From: Lacunisphaera sp. | Lineage (GTDB): Bacteria; Verrucomicrobiota; Verrucomicrobiia; Opitutales; Opitutaceae | NCBI GenBank assembly: GCA_029945855.1 | Contig: JAQSDJ010000067.1 | Coordinates: 1-32,466 of the forward strand | Length of the DNA: 32,466 bases | Direction of reading: 5' to 3' | Made by a program: the position numbers and the translations under genes | Shown here: positions 7,395 through 13,965 of the stretch, one piece after another | Layout: each line of letters begins with the position of its first letter | How positions within the stretch are numbered: the stretch's first letter is position 1 | Notes under the pieces: generated by a model | What the model was told of the DNA's origin: nothing | The model's input: only the letters and a program-made list of their open reading frames with translations | Database searches by the model: none

Positions 7395-7901
7395 TCACGG
7401 CCGGCCGCCGTAGGTCACGTAGTCGTCGAGCTCGAGCCAGTCGAACCAGGTCTCGATGTCCTTGCGGTGCGCGGCGTTCTTGCGGTGCACGTCGTTGAAG
7501 AACGCGCGGCCGTCGGGATTGTCGGGCGTCTGCTGCTCAAACCAGGCCGACCAGGCGGCGATCTCGGCCGCATGGCGGGGCGGGTTGCAGTGGGCCGCCA
7601 CATACGCGAGCAGTTCGCTGTCGGACTTGCCGGCCTTGATCTGCTTGAACAAGGCCGCGGGCTTGAGGCCGGTGAAGGCCCAGAAGCGCTGGTCCATCGG
7701 GCAATTGAAGTGGAAGTCGCCGTTGGTGCCGGCGACGACGGCGCGGGCCTTGTCAATCAGGCGCGGCAGGTGGACGTAGCCGCCGAGGCGGGTGCGCGGG
7801 CTGCGGGGCGGGTGCCGGGTGAGATCGGGCGCGCTGTAGTTGACCGCGCCGACCTGGGCGCTGGTCGGGCTGGTGTAGGATTTTTTCAGGGATTTGGCCA
7901 T
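7395..7901 (-). CDS. DUF5069 domain-containing protein
   Basis: The 168-residue protein has the DUF5069 pattern: PDLTRHPPRSPRTRLGGYVH followed by LPRLIDKARA (residues about 24-54), DFHFNCPMDQRFWAFTG (61-77) and ALFKQIKAGKSDSELLAYV (82-100), with an Asp/Trp-rich C-terminus ending DYVTYGGRP. DUF5069 proteins are common in Verrucomicrobia, Planctomycetes and relatives and have no established function. It lies 6 nt after the FmdB-like gene, so the two are likely cotranscribed. Confidence 0.85.
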   Translation of the reverse strand: MAKSLKKSYTSPTSAQVGAVNYSAPDLTRHPPRSPRTRLGGYVHLPRLIDKARAVVAGTNGDFHFNCPMDQRFWAFTGLKPAALFKQIKAGKSDSELLAYVAAHCNPPRHAAEIAAWSAWFEQQTPDNPDGRAFFNDVHRKNAAHRKDIETWFDWLELDDYVTYGGRP

Positions 7902-7907
7902 AAAGGT

Positions 7908-8156
7908 TCAGGGTCGGGGGATGCGCGGGCCGGCGTGACAGGCGCAGCCGGGGGCGCAGCCGGAAGCGGGGGCGGCGATCGGGGTTTTCTCGGTGACGCC
8001 CATCAACCCGAAGCCGCCCGTGATGACGCGCCGGACGGGTTCGCCCGTATCGGGATCTTGCCGCAGCGGGGCGTCCTTCATGCTCTGGACCACCTCGAAG
8101 CGCCGGGGCGTCTCCCCGGCCTGCCGGGGGATGGTTTCGTAGATGTAGGTGGCCAT
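7908..8156 (-). CDS. FmdB-like protein that has lost its zinc-ribbon cysteines
   Basis: The 82-residue protein follows the FmdB-type zinc ribbon family in MATYIYETIP, RRFEVVQSMKDAPL, TGEPVRRVITGGFGLMG, but neither CxxC knuckle is present: the positions hold ETIP and RQDPDTGE. Instead three cysteines cluster near the C-terminus (Cys67, Cys71, Cys73 in SGCAPGCACHAG). FmdB-type proteins are small putative regulators. The gene sits 6 nt before DUF5069 and its start codon abuts the left arm of a near-palindrome shared with the divergent gene at 8257. The sequence just before the ATG is CCCCTCCC, the opposite of a Shine-Dalgarno. Confidence 0.75.
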   Translation of the reverse strand: MATYIYETIPRQAGETPRRFEVVQSMKDAPLRQDPDTGEPVRRVITGGFGLMGVTEKTPIAAPASGCAPGCACHAGPRIPRP

Positions 8157-8256
8157 GGGAGGGGAGAAGTGAGAGTGAAGGTGGAAAGGGTGCGAAATCA
8201 AGCGTGGCCACCGGAAGGCTTGTCCACTTTCACTCTCACTCTCACTTTCCCCTCCC
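8157..8256. repeat. Near-palindromic divergent intergenic region, both arms ending in a start codon
   Basis: The left arm (8157-8185) and the inverted right arm (8223-8256) both begin GGGAGGGG and then run through GTGAGAGTGA words to GTGGA. The right arm carries one extra GAGTGA-type unit. The symmetry includes the start codons: ATG of the FmdB-like gene on the minus strand and ATG of the membrane protein on the plus strand. The 37-bp centre is unrelated sequence and may hold the promoters. Confidence 0.9.
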
Positions 8257-8622
8257 ATGCGAACCACCCGCGCGCTCGAACGCTATTACGTGCTGCCGTG
8301 CTGCCTGCTGCTGCTCAATCTCTGCAACGAGATCATCGCCTACAAGGCGCGGCTGATCGATGACGGCCTGTTGCGCACGCTCTTCATCATGGGTTTCGTG
8401 CTGTTCGGCGCCTCGCTCGTCGCATTCGCGATCGCGCCCGGCCTGATCTGGGTCGTGCAATCCTTGCGTCTCACCAGCCGCTCCAACGCCGGCCAGGCCG
8501 GCGAGGTCTTTTTTCTGCTCGGTCTCGGGGCGGTGATCTTCTGGCTCTACTACCGGAATTACCTGATGGGGACGGAATACATTCTGCCCGCGCTGTGGCG
8601 GAACGGTCTGCACCTGCCCTGA
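8257..8622 (+). CDS. Hypothetical membrane protein, 121 residues
   Basis: The protein starts MRTTRALERYYVLP and has three probable membrane helices: residues about 11-28 (LPCCLLLLNLCNEII), 40-70 (LFIMGFVLFGASLVAFAIAP) and 85-100 (VFFLLGLGAVIFWLYY), with a positively charged loop SLRLTSRSNAG between the second and third. I recognise no family. It ends 17 nt before the stop of the convergent M48 protease gene, and its start codon is part of the near-palindrome shared with the FmdB-like gene. Confidence 0.7.
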   Translation: MRTTRALERYYVLPCCLLLLNLCNEIIAYKARLIDDGLLRTLFIMGFVLFGASLVAFAIAPGLIWVVQSLRLTSRSNAGQAGEVFFLLGLGAVIFWLYYRNYLMGTEYILPALWRNGLHLP

Positions 8623-8638
8623 GCGGATGCGGTTTCCG

Positions 8639-10495
8639 CTACGGCTTGCGGGGTGGCACGGCTTTGGTCTGCCCGCGCAGGGAAAGGTCGATCGGCTCCG
8701 ACAGCTTGAGGTCCGGAGGGACCTTGGTCTCTTCCTCAAGGTTGAACTCGACGATTTGGCTGGCGCGGACAGCGACCTTCCGGCCGCGCACTTGTCCGGG
8801 CGTGAACTTCCACTGCAGGATGGCTTCCAGGGCCGGGGCTTCGAACTCCTGGTCGGTGGATCGCACCAGCCGGGGCTCGCGGACATTGCCATTTTGATCG
8901 ATCACAAACTCGACGGTGACCCGGCCCTCCAGCCCTTGGGCGGACATTTCAATCGGATAGACCGGCCCGGGCTGGCGCACGGGACGGGGCGGAACATAGT
9001 CCCTGTCTCCCGGGGCGATGACCGCCACGTCGAGCGACCCGGGCTTCATCGCCTGGGCCGCGAAGGCCGGTTTCGCCGGTGCGGCGGATTCATCCAAGCC
9101 AAACTTCACCGTGGCCGTGACCCGTGCGGGTATGTTGCGACCGCGAAACTGGCTGGGGGAAAACTTCCATTGGGCCACGGCGGCCAGGACGGGCGCTTCC
9201 AGTTCCGGTTGCTGCGACTTGGCGGTGATGGGGGCCTGCACCGCTCCCTGGGCATCAACGCCGAATTCCACGGAAACCTCCCCGACGATCTCGCGGGCGA
9301 CCAGTTCGGGCGGATAATCGGGCGGCGGCTGTGCGAGAGGACGAGGGGGGGTGGCCTCTTGGACGATATTCGCGACCGTATCCTTGCGGTGATCCAGCGG
9401 AAGTTCGGCCGTCGTATATCGGGTGGTCTCGGGGACTACCACCACCCAGCCGGTCCGGCGTGGCCGGGACCGGGGAAGAAGACCGCCGGGATTGATGCGA
9501 CGGATCCGATCAGCGGTGCTGGGGTGGGTGCTTAGATAGGAGAAATCCTGCGCGCCGTCGGGGCGGGATTTTTCGAGCTTCTCCAGGATGGACGCAAAAT
9601 ATCCCGGGTCGACTTTTGCTGCATGCAACACGTTGAGCGCATAATCATCCGCGGCCTGCTCGAATTCCCGGGAATAACCGCGTTGCAGCAGCGTCAGCGG
9701 GATCGTGGCCGCGAAGGAAGTGAGGGTGGAGAGGTCGCCGGTAACCGTGCTGACGACGAGCAACGCCGCCGAACCGCGGAGCACGCTCTGCAGGCCGTGC
9801 CGCAGCTCCGCGTGCCCGAGCTCATGGGCCAGCACGGCCATGAGCTCCTCGTCGTTCTCCGTCAGCTTCACCAATTCGTCCGACATCACGATGATGCCGC
9901 CGGGCAGGGCGAAGGCGTTGGGAAATTTGCCGCCCAGCGAACGGAATTCCACGCGGACCTTGCGCGGCAGGTGCTGCGGGTTCACGACGCGCTCCAGCAG
10001 CAGGACCACCCGCAGCCGGTCCGCCGGGCCGAGTTGCGACGGCTGGAGGTATCGGGCAAAGGCGGCGAGGGCGGACTGGCCGGCTTGGGCCTCTATCCTC
10101 TCGGGCACGGCATAAGCCGCGCGCTCCGCCAGCACCGGCAGCCCCCAGTAGACAATGGCGGTCACCACGCCCACCAGCAGCACGGTGGCGGCTGCGGCCA
10201 CCCGTGATCTTTCCTCGAGCCAGTGGATCAATCGGGGCAGCCCGCTTCCCCGTTGCCGGTCGACAAGCGCGGCCACGGCGGCGTGATCATGGGTCTCCAC
10301 GATCTGCCGGTCCGGTAGATAAAGAAAGCAGGGCACTGCGCCGAGGCGGTCGCTGGTCCGCACATCGGCGAGAGAAACATCCACCGTGGGTTCGATTCCA
10401 CCAAGATAAAGGCGTCCCGACTCCACGCGAAGATCGACCGGCCGGCTTTGCAGGGTTTCGCCGTCGCAATAGCTCCCGGTGAAAGTGGCGTTCAT
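8639..10495 (-). CDS. M48 family metalloprotease fused to two TonB C-terminal domains
   Basis: The 618-residue protein has a cytoplasmic-looking N-terminal region (1-95), a membrane helix (about 101-120), an M48 peptidase domain with HELGH at 224-228 and the third zinc ligand in REFEQAADDYA (Glu279), then a low-complexity linker. Two TonB-C-type domains follow, about 390-466 and 505-586, each with the P-x-Y-P start (PPDYPPEL, GPVYPIEM), a G-x-V-x-V-E-F strand and a Q-W-K-F-x-P motif. M48 enzymes cleave misfolded envelope proteins; TonB-C domains bind outer-membrane receptors or partner proteins. The gene overlaps the upstream DUF898 stop by ATGA, so translation is coupled. The domain joining is unusual for M48. 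Confidence 0.9.
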   Translation of the reverse strand: MNATFTGSYCDGETLQSRPVDLRVESGRLYLGGIEPTVDVSLADVRTSDRLGAVPCFLYLPDRQIVETHDHAAVAALVDRQRGSGLPRLIHWLEERSRVAAAATVLLVGVVTAIVYWGLPVLAERAAYAVPERIEAQAGQSALAAFARYLQPSQLGPADRLRVVLLLERVVNPQHLPRKVRVEFRSLGGKFPNAFALPGGIIVMSDELVKLTENDEELMAVLAHELGHAELRHGLQSVLRGSAALLVVSTVTGDLSTLTSFAATIPLTLLQRGYSREFEQAADDYALNVLHAAKVDPGYFASILEKLEKSRPDGAQDFSYLSTHPSTADRIRRINPGGLLPRSRPRRTGWVVVVPETTRYTTAELPLDHRKDTVANIVQEATPPRPLAQPPPDYPPELVAREIVGEVSVEFGVDAQGAVQAPITAKSQQPELEAPVLAAVAQWKFSPSQFRGRNIPARVTATVKFGLDESAAPAKPAFAAQAMKPGSLDVAVIAPGDRDYVPPRPVRQPGPVYPIEMSAQGLEGRVTVEFVIDQNGNVREPRLVRSTDQEFEAPALEAILQWKFTPGQVRGRKVAVRASQIVEFNLEEETKVPPDLKLSEPIDLSLRGQTKAVPPRKP

Positions 10496-11763
10496 AGGCC
10501 GAAGTCCATCCCGATGAATTCGCCGGCGGTCTCGCTGAAGGCGCTACCCTCGTCCTTGCCGAGACGTCCGATTGTCTCGATGGGCCGGTCCGGTTCGAAT
10601 TGGAGGCAACTGAGCGCATAGCTGGAGGAGCGCACCACCGCCCACGGGTAGAGCAGCCCGCAGGACGCGATGATGGCGCCGAGATTGCCAAGTTGCAGCT
10701 GGATCCAGCGGCCGGCGTCCATCCGGGCGACGAACCGGTGCCCGTCCAGCCGGGTGTGGTTCCAGACTTGGTTGAACAAGCGGGCGAAGAGGTAGTGCTT
10801 GGCGAGGTAGAACACGGAGCCATAGACGATGAAAAACGGCACGAGCTCGGTGAAGGTGGCGACCTTGTGCTTGGTGACAGCCAGCATGACGCCGGTCAGC
10901 ATGCCGCCCAGAATGAGCGCGCCAAAGATCATGGCCCCGCTCACCAGGTAACTGGAATAAAACGGCCCGCTCTTGGAGCTGAACCGGAAGAAGGCGTCGC
11001 CCAGCCGGTGGTTGCCGATGGTAAACTCGCGCTGGTTGCGCACCCAGGCCGGATAATAAAACCCGCAGGTGATGATGACCACGAGGAGCTGACCGAGGTA
11101 GGTCAGGGCAGCCATGCCGTAGGTCTGGTGAAAATAAAACCGCATGCCGCGATAGCACGTGTTGTGGGCGTTGAAGGCGAGCGACCGCACCACGACCCAA
11201 GGCAGCAACAGCAAACCGACGGCGAGGGCGCCCAGCCGCACCACGGGGTAAACCTGGCCGACCACCATGTAGGCGACGAAGAGCAGCGCGACCACGAGGT
11301 TGCCGACGAGAATGCGACGCGGATCCGCGCGGTAGTCGAAGCGATGGCCCATCAGCTCGGTGTTGCCGCGCAGATAGCGACGTTTCCGCACCTTGGCCCA
11401 CGCGGAGAAAATCCCGCAGGTCAAAAGCGTCAGCAGGGTGTTGACGATCCAGATGCGGAAATACTCCTTCGCGTCGCCATGGAAAAGAAATGGATGGGTC
11501 TTCCGCTTTTGCTCCATGCCGGGCGGCGGCGAAACTGGCCGTTCCATGATCGGCGGGGGACCTGCCTGCAGGCGCTGCTCCAGGGTCCGCCGCAGATCTG
11601 CGGGAGTGTCCTCCCGTCCAGGGAGAGGCAGGCTGACTGCGCCCATCTCGACCGGCACCGGGCGGGACGAGGCCGGTGGCGGTGTGGCATCTGGTGGCGA
11701 TACCGAATTTAACGGGGACAAATCCGTGGGCGACAGCGACCCGGGGGCAGGCTGATCAGACAT
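10492..11763 (-). CDS. DUF898/YjgN family membrane protein
   Basis: The 423-residue protein has a Pro/Ser-rich N-terminal tail (1-85), then YjgN family features: EYFRIWIVNTLLTLLTCG, FSAWAKVRKRRYLRGNT, GHRFDYRADPRRILVG, and a second similar half with YYPAWVRNQREFTIGNH and FNQVWNHTRLDGHRF. Several membrane helices cover residues about 105-370. DUF898 proteins are often encoded beside M48 proteases, as here, where the two genes overlap by ATGA. The role is unknown; a scaffold or regulator of the protease is a reasonable guess from context. The first ATG at 11763 is used; the long disordered tail means a later start is possible. Confidence 0.88.
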   Translation of the reverse strand: MSDQPAPGSLSPTDLSPLNSVSPPDATPPPASSRPVPVEMGAVSLPLPGREDTPADLRRTLEQRLQAGPPPIMERPVSPPPGMEQKRKTHPFLFHGDAKEYFRIWIVNTLLTLLTCGIFSAWAKVRKRRYLRGNTELMGHRFDYRADPRRILVGNLVVALLFVAYMVVGQVYPVVRLGALAVGLLLLPWVVVRSLAFNAHNTCYRGMRFYFHQTYGMAALTYLGQLLVVIITCGFYYPAWVRNQREFTIGNHRLGDAFFRFSSKSGPFYSSYLVSGAMIFGALILGGMLTGVMLAVTKHKVATFTELVPFFIVYGSVFYLAKHYLFARLFNQVWNHTRLDGHRFVARMDAGRWIQLQLGNLGAIIASCGLLYPWAVVRSSSYALSCLQFEPDRPIETIGRLGKDEGSAFSETAGEFIGMDFGL

Positions 11764-11820
11764 GCAGTTGAGTTTGGCCCGTCAGGTTACGAGTGGCCGG
11801 CAATTGACCGGCCAGCAAAC

Positions 11821-12669
11821 CTATTTCCACTCCGCGCGGATCTCTTCCGGCGTCCGGCCTTGCTCGCGCAGGGTGCGCAGGGCCAGCGCATCGTGACGCT
11901 TGGCCAGGCGCACGCCTTTTTCATCGAGCATCAGCTCGCAGTGATAAAAGGCCGGCGCGGGCAGGCCGAGCGCGCGGAACAGCAACAACTGGCGAAACGT
12001 CGAGAGCCGCAGGTCGGCGCCGCGCACGACCTCGGTGATGCCCATCGCCGCGTCGTCCACCACGCAGGCGAGCTGGTAGCTCGGGGCGTCATCCTTGCGC
12101 CACACGAGGAAATCCCCGAAGTCGCGGCCGGCCACGGCGGTTTGCGGGCCGCTGCATCCGTCGGTGAAGGCGAGGCTCTCGCCGTCGGGCACGCGGAAGC
12201 GCCAGTTGACGCCGTCCCCGGGGGACGGCGAGGCGTGAGGCTTGAGGGGGGAGGTTGGAGGAAGATTCTCCGGGCGGCACGTGCCCGGGTAGCGCGGCTC
12301 GTCGGTGTTCTCGTGTGGGGCGGTCGCACTCTGTTGGACGTCGCGCCGGCTGCAGGTGCAGGGGTAGAGGCAGCCGGCGGCGTGCAGCTGCGCGAGCGCG
12401 GCGCGGTAGAGCGGGATGCGGGCGCTTTGCGTGATCATCGGCTCTGCCCAGTCCAGACCGAACCAGCGCAGGTCCTCGATCATGGCGGTCACGAATTCCG
12501 GGCGGCAGCGCGCCGTGTCGAGGTCATCGTTGCGCAGCAGCAGGGATCCGCCGGCGGCGCGCGCACGATCCTGCGCGACCCAAAAGGTCCGGGCATGGCC
12601 CAGGTGCAGGAGGCCTGTCGGCGACGGGGCGAGCCGGCCGCGATAAGAAGACAGAGGAGAGTTAACCAC
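11821..12669 (-). CDS. gluQ: Glutamyl-Q tRNA(Asp) synthetase
   Basis: The 282-residue protein is a class I catalytic core without an anticodon domain: APSPTGLLHLGHA carries the HIGH-type signature (HLGH, 22-25), LLRNDDLDTAR the E/D-x-x-D substrate loop, CLYPCTCSRRDV and YPGTC the Cys zinc site, and VRLAKRHDA the KMSKS-like loop. This enzyme activates glutamate and attaches it to queuosine in tRNA(Asp). The length is close to the usual 290-300. The start is a GTG at 12669, lying inside the left arm of an inverted repeat, so the true start could be a few codons away. An inserted PPTSPLKPHASPSPG linker follows the zinc-site region. Confidence 0.92.
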   Translation of the reverse strand: MVNSPLSSYRGRLAPSPTGLLHLGHARTFWVAQDRARAAGGSLLLRNDDLDTARCRPEFVTAMIEDLRWFGLDWAEPMITQSARIPLYRAALAQLHAAGCLYPCTCSRRDVQQSATAPHENTDEPRYPGTCRPENLPPTSPLKPHASPSPGDGVNWRFRVPDGESLAFTDGCSGPQTAVAGRDFGDFLVWRKDDAPSYQLACVVDDAAMGITEVVRGADLRLSTFRQLLLFRALGLPAPAFYHCELMLDEKGVRLAKRHDALALRTLREQGRTPEEIRAEWK

Positions 12670-12744
12670 TAATGGCCACTAATGAACACAAATGGTCGAA
12701 AGTTCAGTCTGAAATTAGTGCTGATTAGTGGGGATTAGTGGTTT
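12664..12744. repeat. Inverted repeat of CACTAATG-type words between divergent genes
   Basis: The left arm (12664-12695) is AACCACTAATGGCCACTAAT and onward; the right arm (12713-12744) contains ATTAGTGCTGATTAGTGGGG and ends ATTAGTGGTT. Each arm repeats the CACTAAT word two or three times. The region is much more AT-rich than its neighbours. It lies between gluQ (minus) and the LOG-family gene (plus) and overlaps the gluQ start. Confidence 0.85.
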
Positions 12745-12755
12745 CAAACTCAGTC

Positions 12756-13337
12756 ATGCCAAAGTCCCTTTGTGTCTACTGCTCTTCCAGCGACCGGCTC
12801 GAGTCCAAGTATTACACCGCGGCCACCCAGGTCGGCGAGGAACTGGCGCGCCGCCAGTGGACCCTGGTCTACGGCGGTGGCAAGACCGGCCTCATGGGCG
12901 CGGTGGCCCGCGGCGTGAAGTCCGGCGGCGGCCGAGTCGTCGGCGTCATCCCCGAGTTCATGAAGGTGCGCGAGCTGGAGTTCACCGAAGCCGACGAGCT
13001 CATTTCCGTGCTCACGATGCGCGAGCGCAAGCTGGTCATGGAGACGCGGGCCGACGCCTTTCTCGCGCTGCCCGGCGGCTGGGGCACGCTGGAGGAGCTG
13101 CTCGAGATCCTGACCCTCGCGCACCTCGAGGTGCTGCAGAAGCCCATCGTGATCCTCAACCAGGACGGCTACTACGACGACCTGCTGCGGCTCTGCGAGC
13201 GCATCGTGCGGGAGAAATTCATGCACGCCACCATCCAGGGAAAATACGCGGTGGCCCGGACGGTGGCGGAAGTCTTTCCGCTGATCGAAAACTGGAGCCA
13301 GCAGCCCGGCGACGCGAAGTGGTTCCAGACGAAATGA
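12756..13337 (+). CDS. LOG family protein (TIGR00730, cytokinin riboside 5'-monophosphate phosphoribohydrolase type)
   Basis: The 193-residue Rossmann-type protein has both LOG signatures: YGGGKTGLMGAVA (residues about 40-52) and the PGGWGTLEE catalytic/nucleotide motif (104-112), with MRERKLVME between them. Family members hydrolyse nucleoside 5'-monophosphates such as cytokinin ribotides to free base and ribose 5-phosphate; bacterial substrates are often unknown. The start is the ATG at 12756 (MPKSLCVYCSSSD); an upstream in-frame GTG lies in the repeat and is less likely. Confidence 0.9.
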   Translation: MPKSLCVYCSSSDRLESKYYTAATQVGEELARRQWTLVYGGGKTGLMGAVARGVKSGGGRVVGVIPEFMKVRELEFTEADELISVLTMRERKLVMETRADAFLALPGGWGTLEELLEILTLAHLEVLQKPIVILNQDGYYDDLLRLCERIVREKFMHATIQGKYAVARTVAEVFPLIENWSQQPGDAKWFQTK

Positions 13338-13489
13338 GCGCATCAGGCCGGTGAGGCGTTCATGGCGGAACTGTCCGCACGAGGCTGTCGGAAAGGGAGG
13401 GACAAGGCGGGGCTTGTGTTTAAATCGGCCTCGTGTCATAAAGAACGTTTCTATCCCCAGTCAGCCAGAAGGCTTAACCCCAAGTCATC

Positions 13490-13795
13490 ATGAGCAGCAT
13501 CGCACGATGGTCAGCGTATGAATTCGATGTGTTTGCCCCAGATACCGCCTGGAATTGCGTATCGGGAGTATACATTTTCGCCGGCCTGGATGGGGGAGGA
13601 TGGGTCCCCCATTATATCGGGCAGACGGAAAACCTTCAGGCGAGCTTGGCCAATCATGAATGCTGGGCCGAGGCGTGCCGTGAAGGCGCCACCGACATTC
13701 ACGTGCTCGTGATGCCGGATACGGCCCGGCGCGAGGCCATCGAACAGGAGTTGTGCCGGGCGCACCAGCCGCGGCTCAACGCGCATCCCGTCTAG
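13490..13795 (+). CDS. GIY-YIG-like domain protein, probably catalytically altered
   Basis: The 101-residue protein has SGVYIFAG (GVY 26-28) and HYIGQTENL (YIG 42-44), spaced as in GIY-YIG nuclease domains, then a late helix AIEQELCRAH and a final QPRLNAHP with the family Asn. The Arg normally found after the YIG strand (N-L-x-x-R-L-x-x-H) is missing: here the segment reads ENLQASLANHE. The protein may therefore bind without cutting. It lies between the LOG-family gene and the end of the Bat operon. No Shine-Dalgarno is seen. Confidence 0.65.
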   Translation: MSSIARWSAYEFDVFAPDTAWNCVSGVYIFAGLDGGGWVPHYIGQTENLQASLANHECWAEACREGATDIHVLVMPDTARREAIEQELCRAHQPRLNAHPV

Positions 13796-13847
13796 GCCGC
13801 TGCGGCCAGGGGACGGTGTCCGGGCACGGCTTTAAAGTCCTCGGTGT

Positions 13848-13921
13848 GTCATTCTGAGCCGGGCGAAGAATCCATCAGGATTCGCGCATGCCGATGGATC
13901 CTTCGCCCGGCTCAGGATGAC
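13848..13921. repeat. 74-bp inverted repeat with CTGAGCCGGGCGAAG arms
   Basis: TCATTCTGAGCCGGGCGAAG at the left pairs with CTTCGCCCGGCTCAGGATGA at the right, with GATGGAT words nearer the centre. It lies between the GIY-YIG-like gene (plus) and the BatD/E gene (minus), both of which end here, and could terminate both. The sequence type is a dispersed palindrome familiar from several phyla. Confidence 0.85.
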
Positions 13922-13965
13922 CGGAACGGTAAATGGTGAAGCGTTCTCGACTTTGAAGCGGTGTT

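Noticed and set aside
12738-12755. Upstream GTG start for the LOG-family gene
   Set aside because: It lies in the right arm of an inverted repeat and adds six residues outside the conserved family start.
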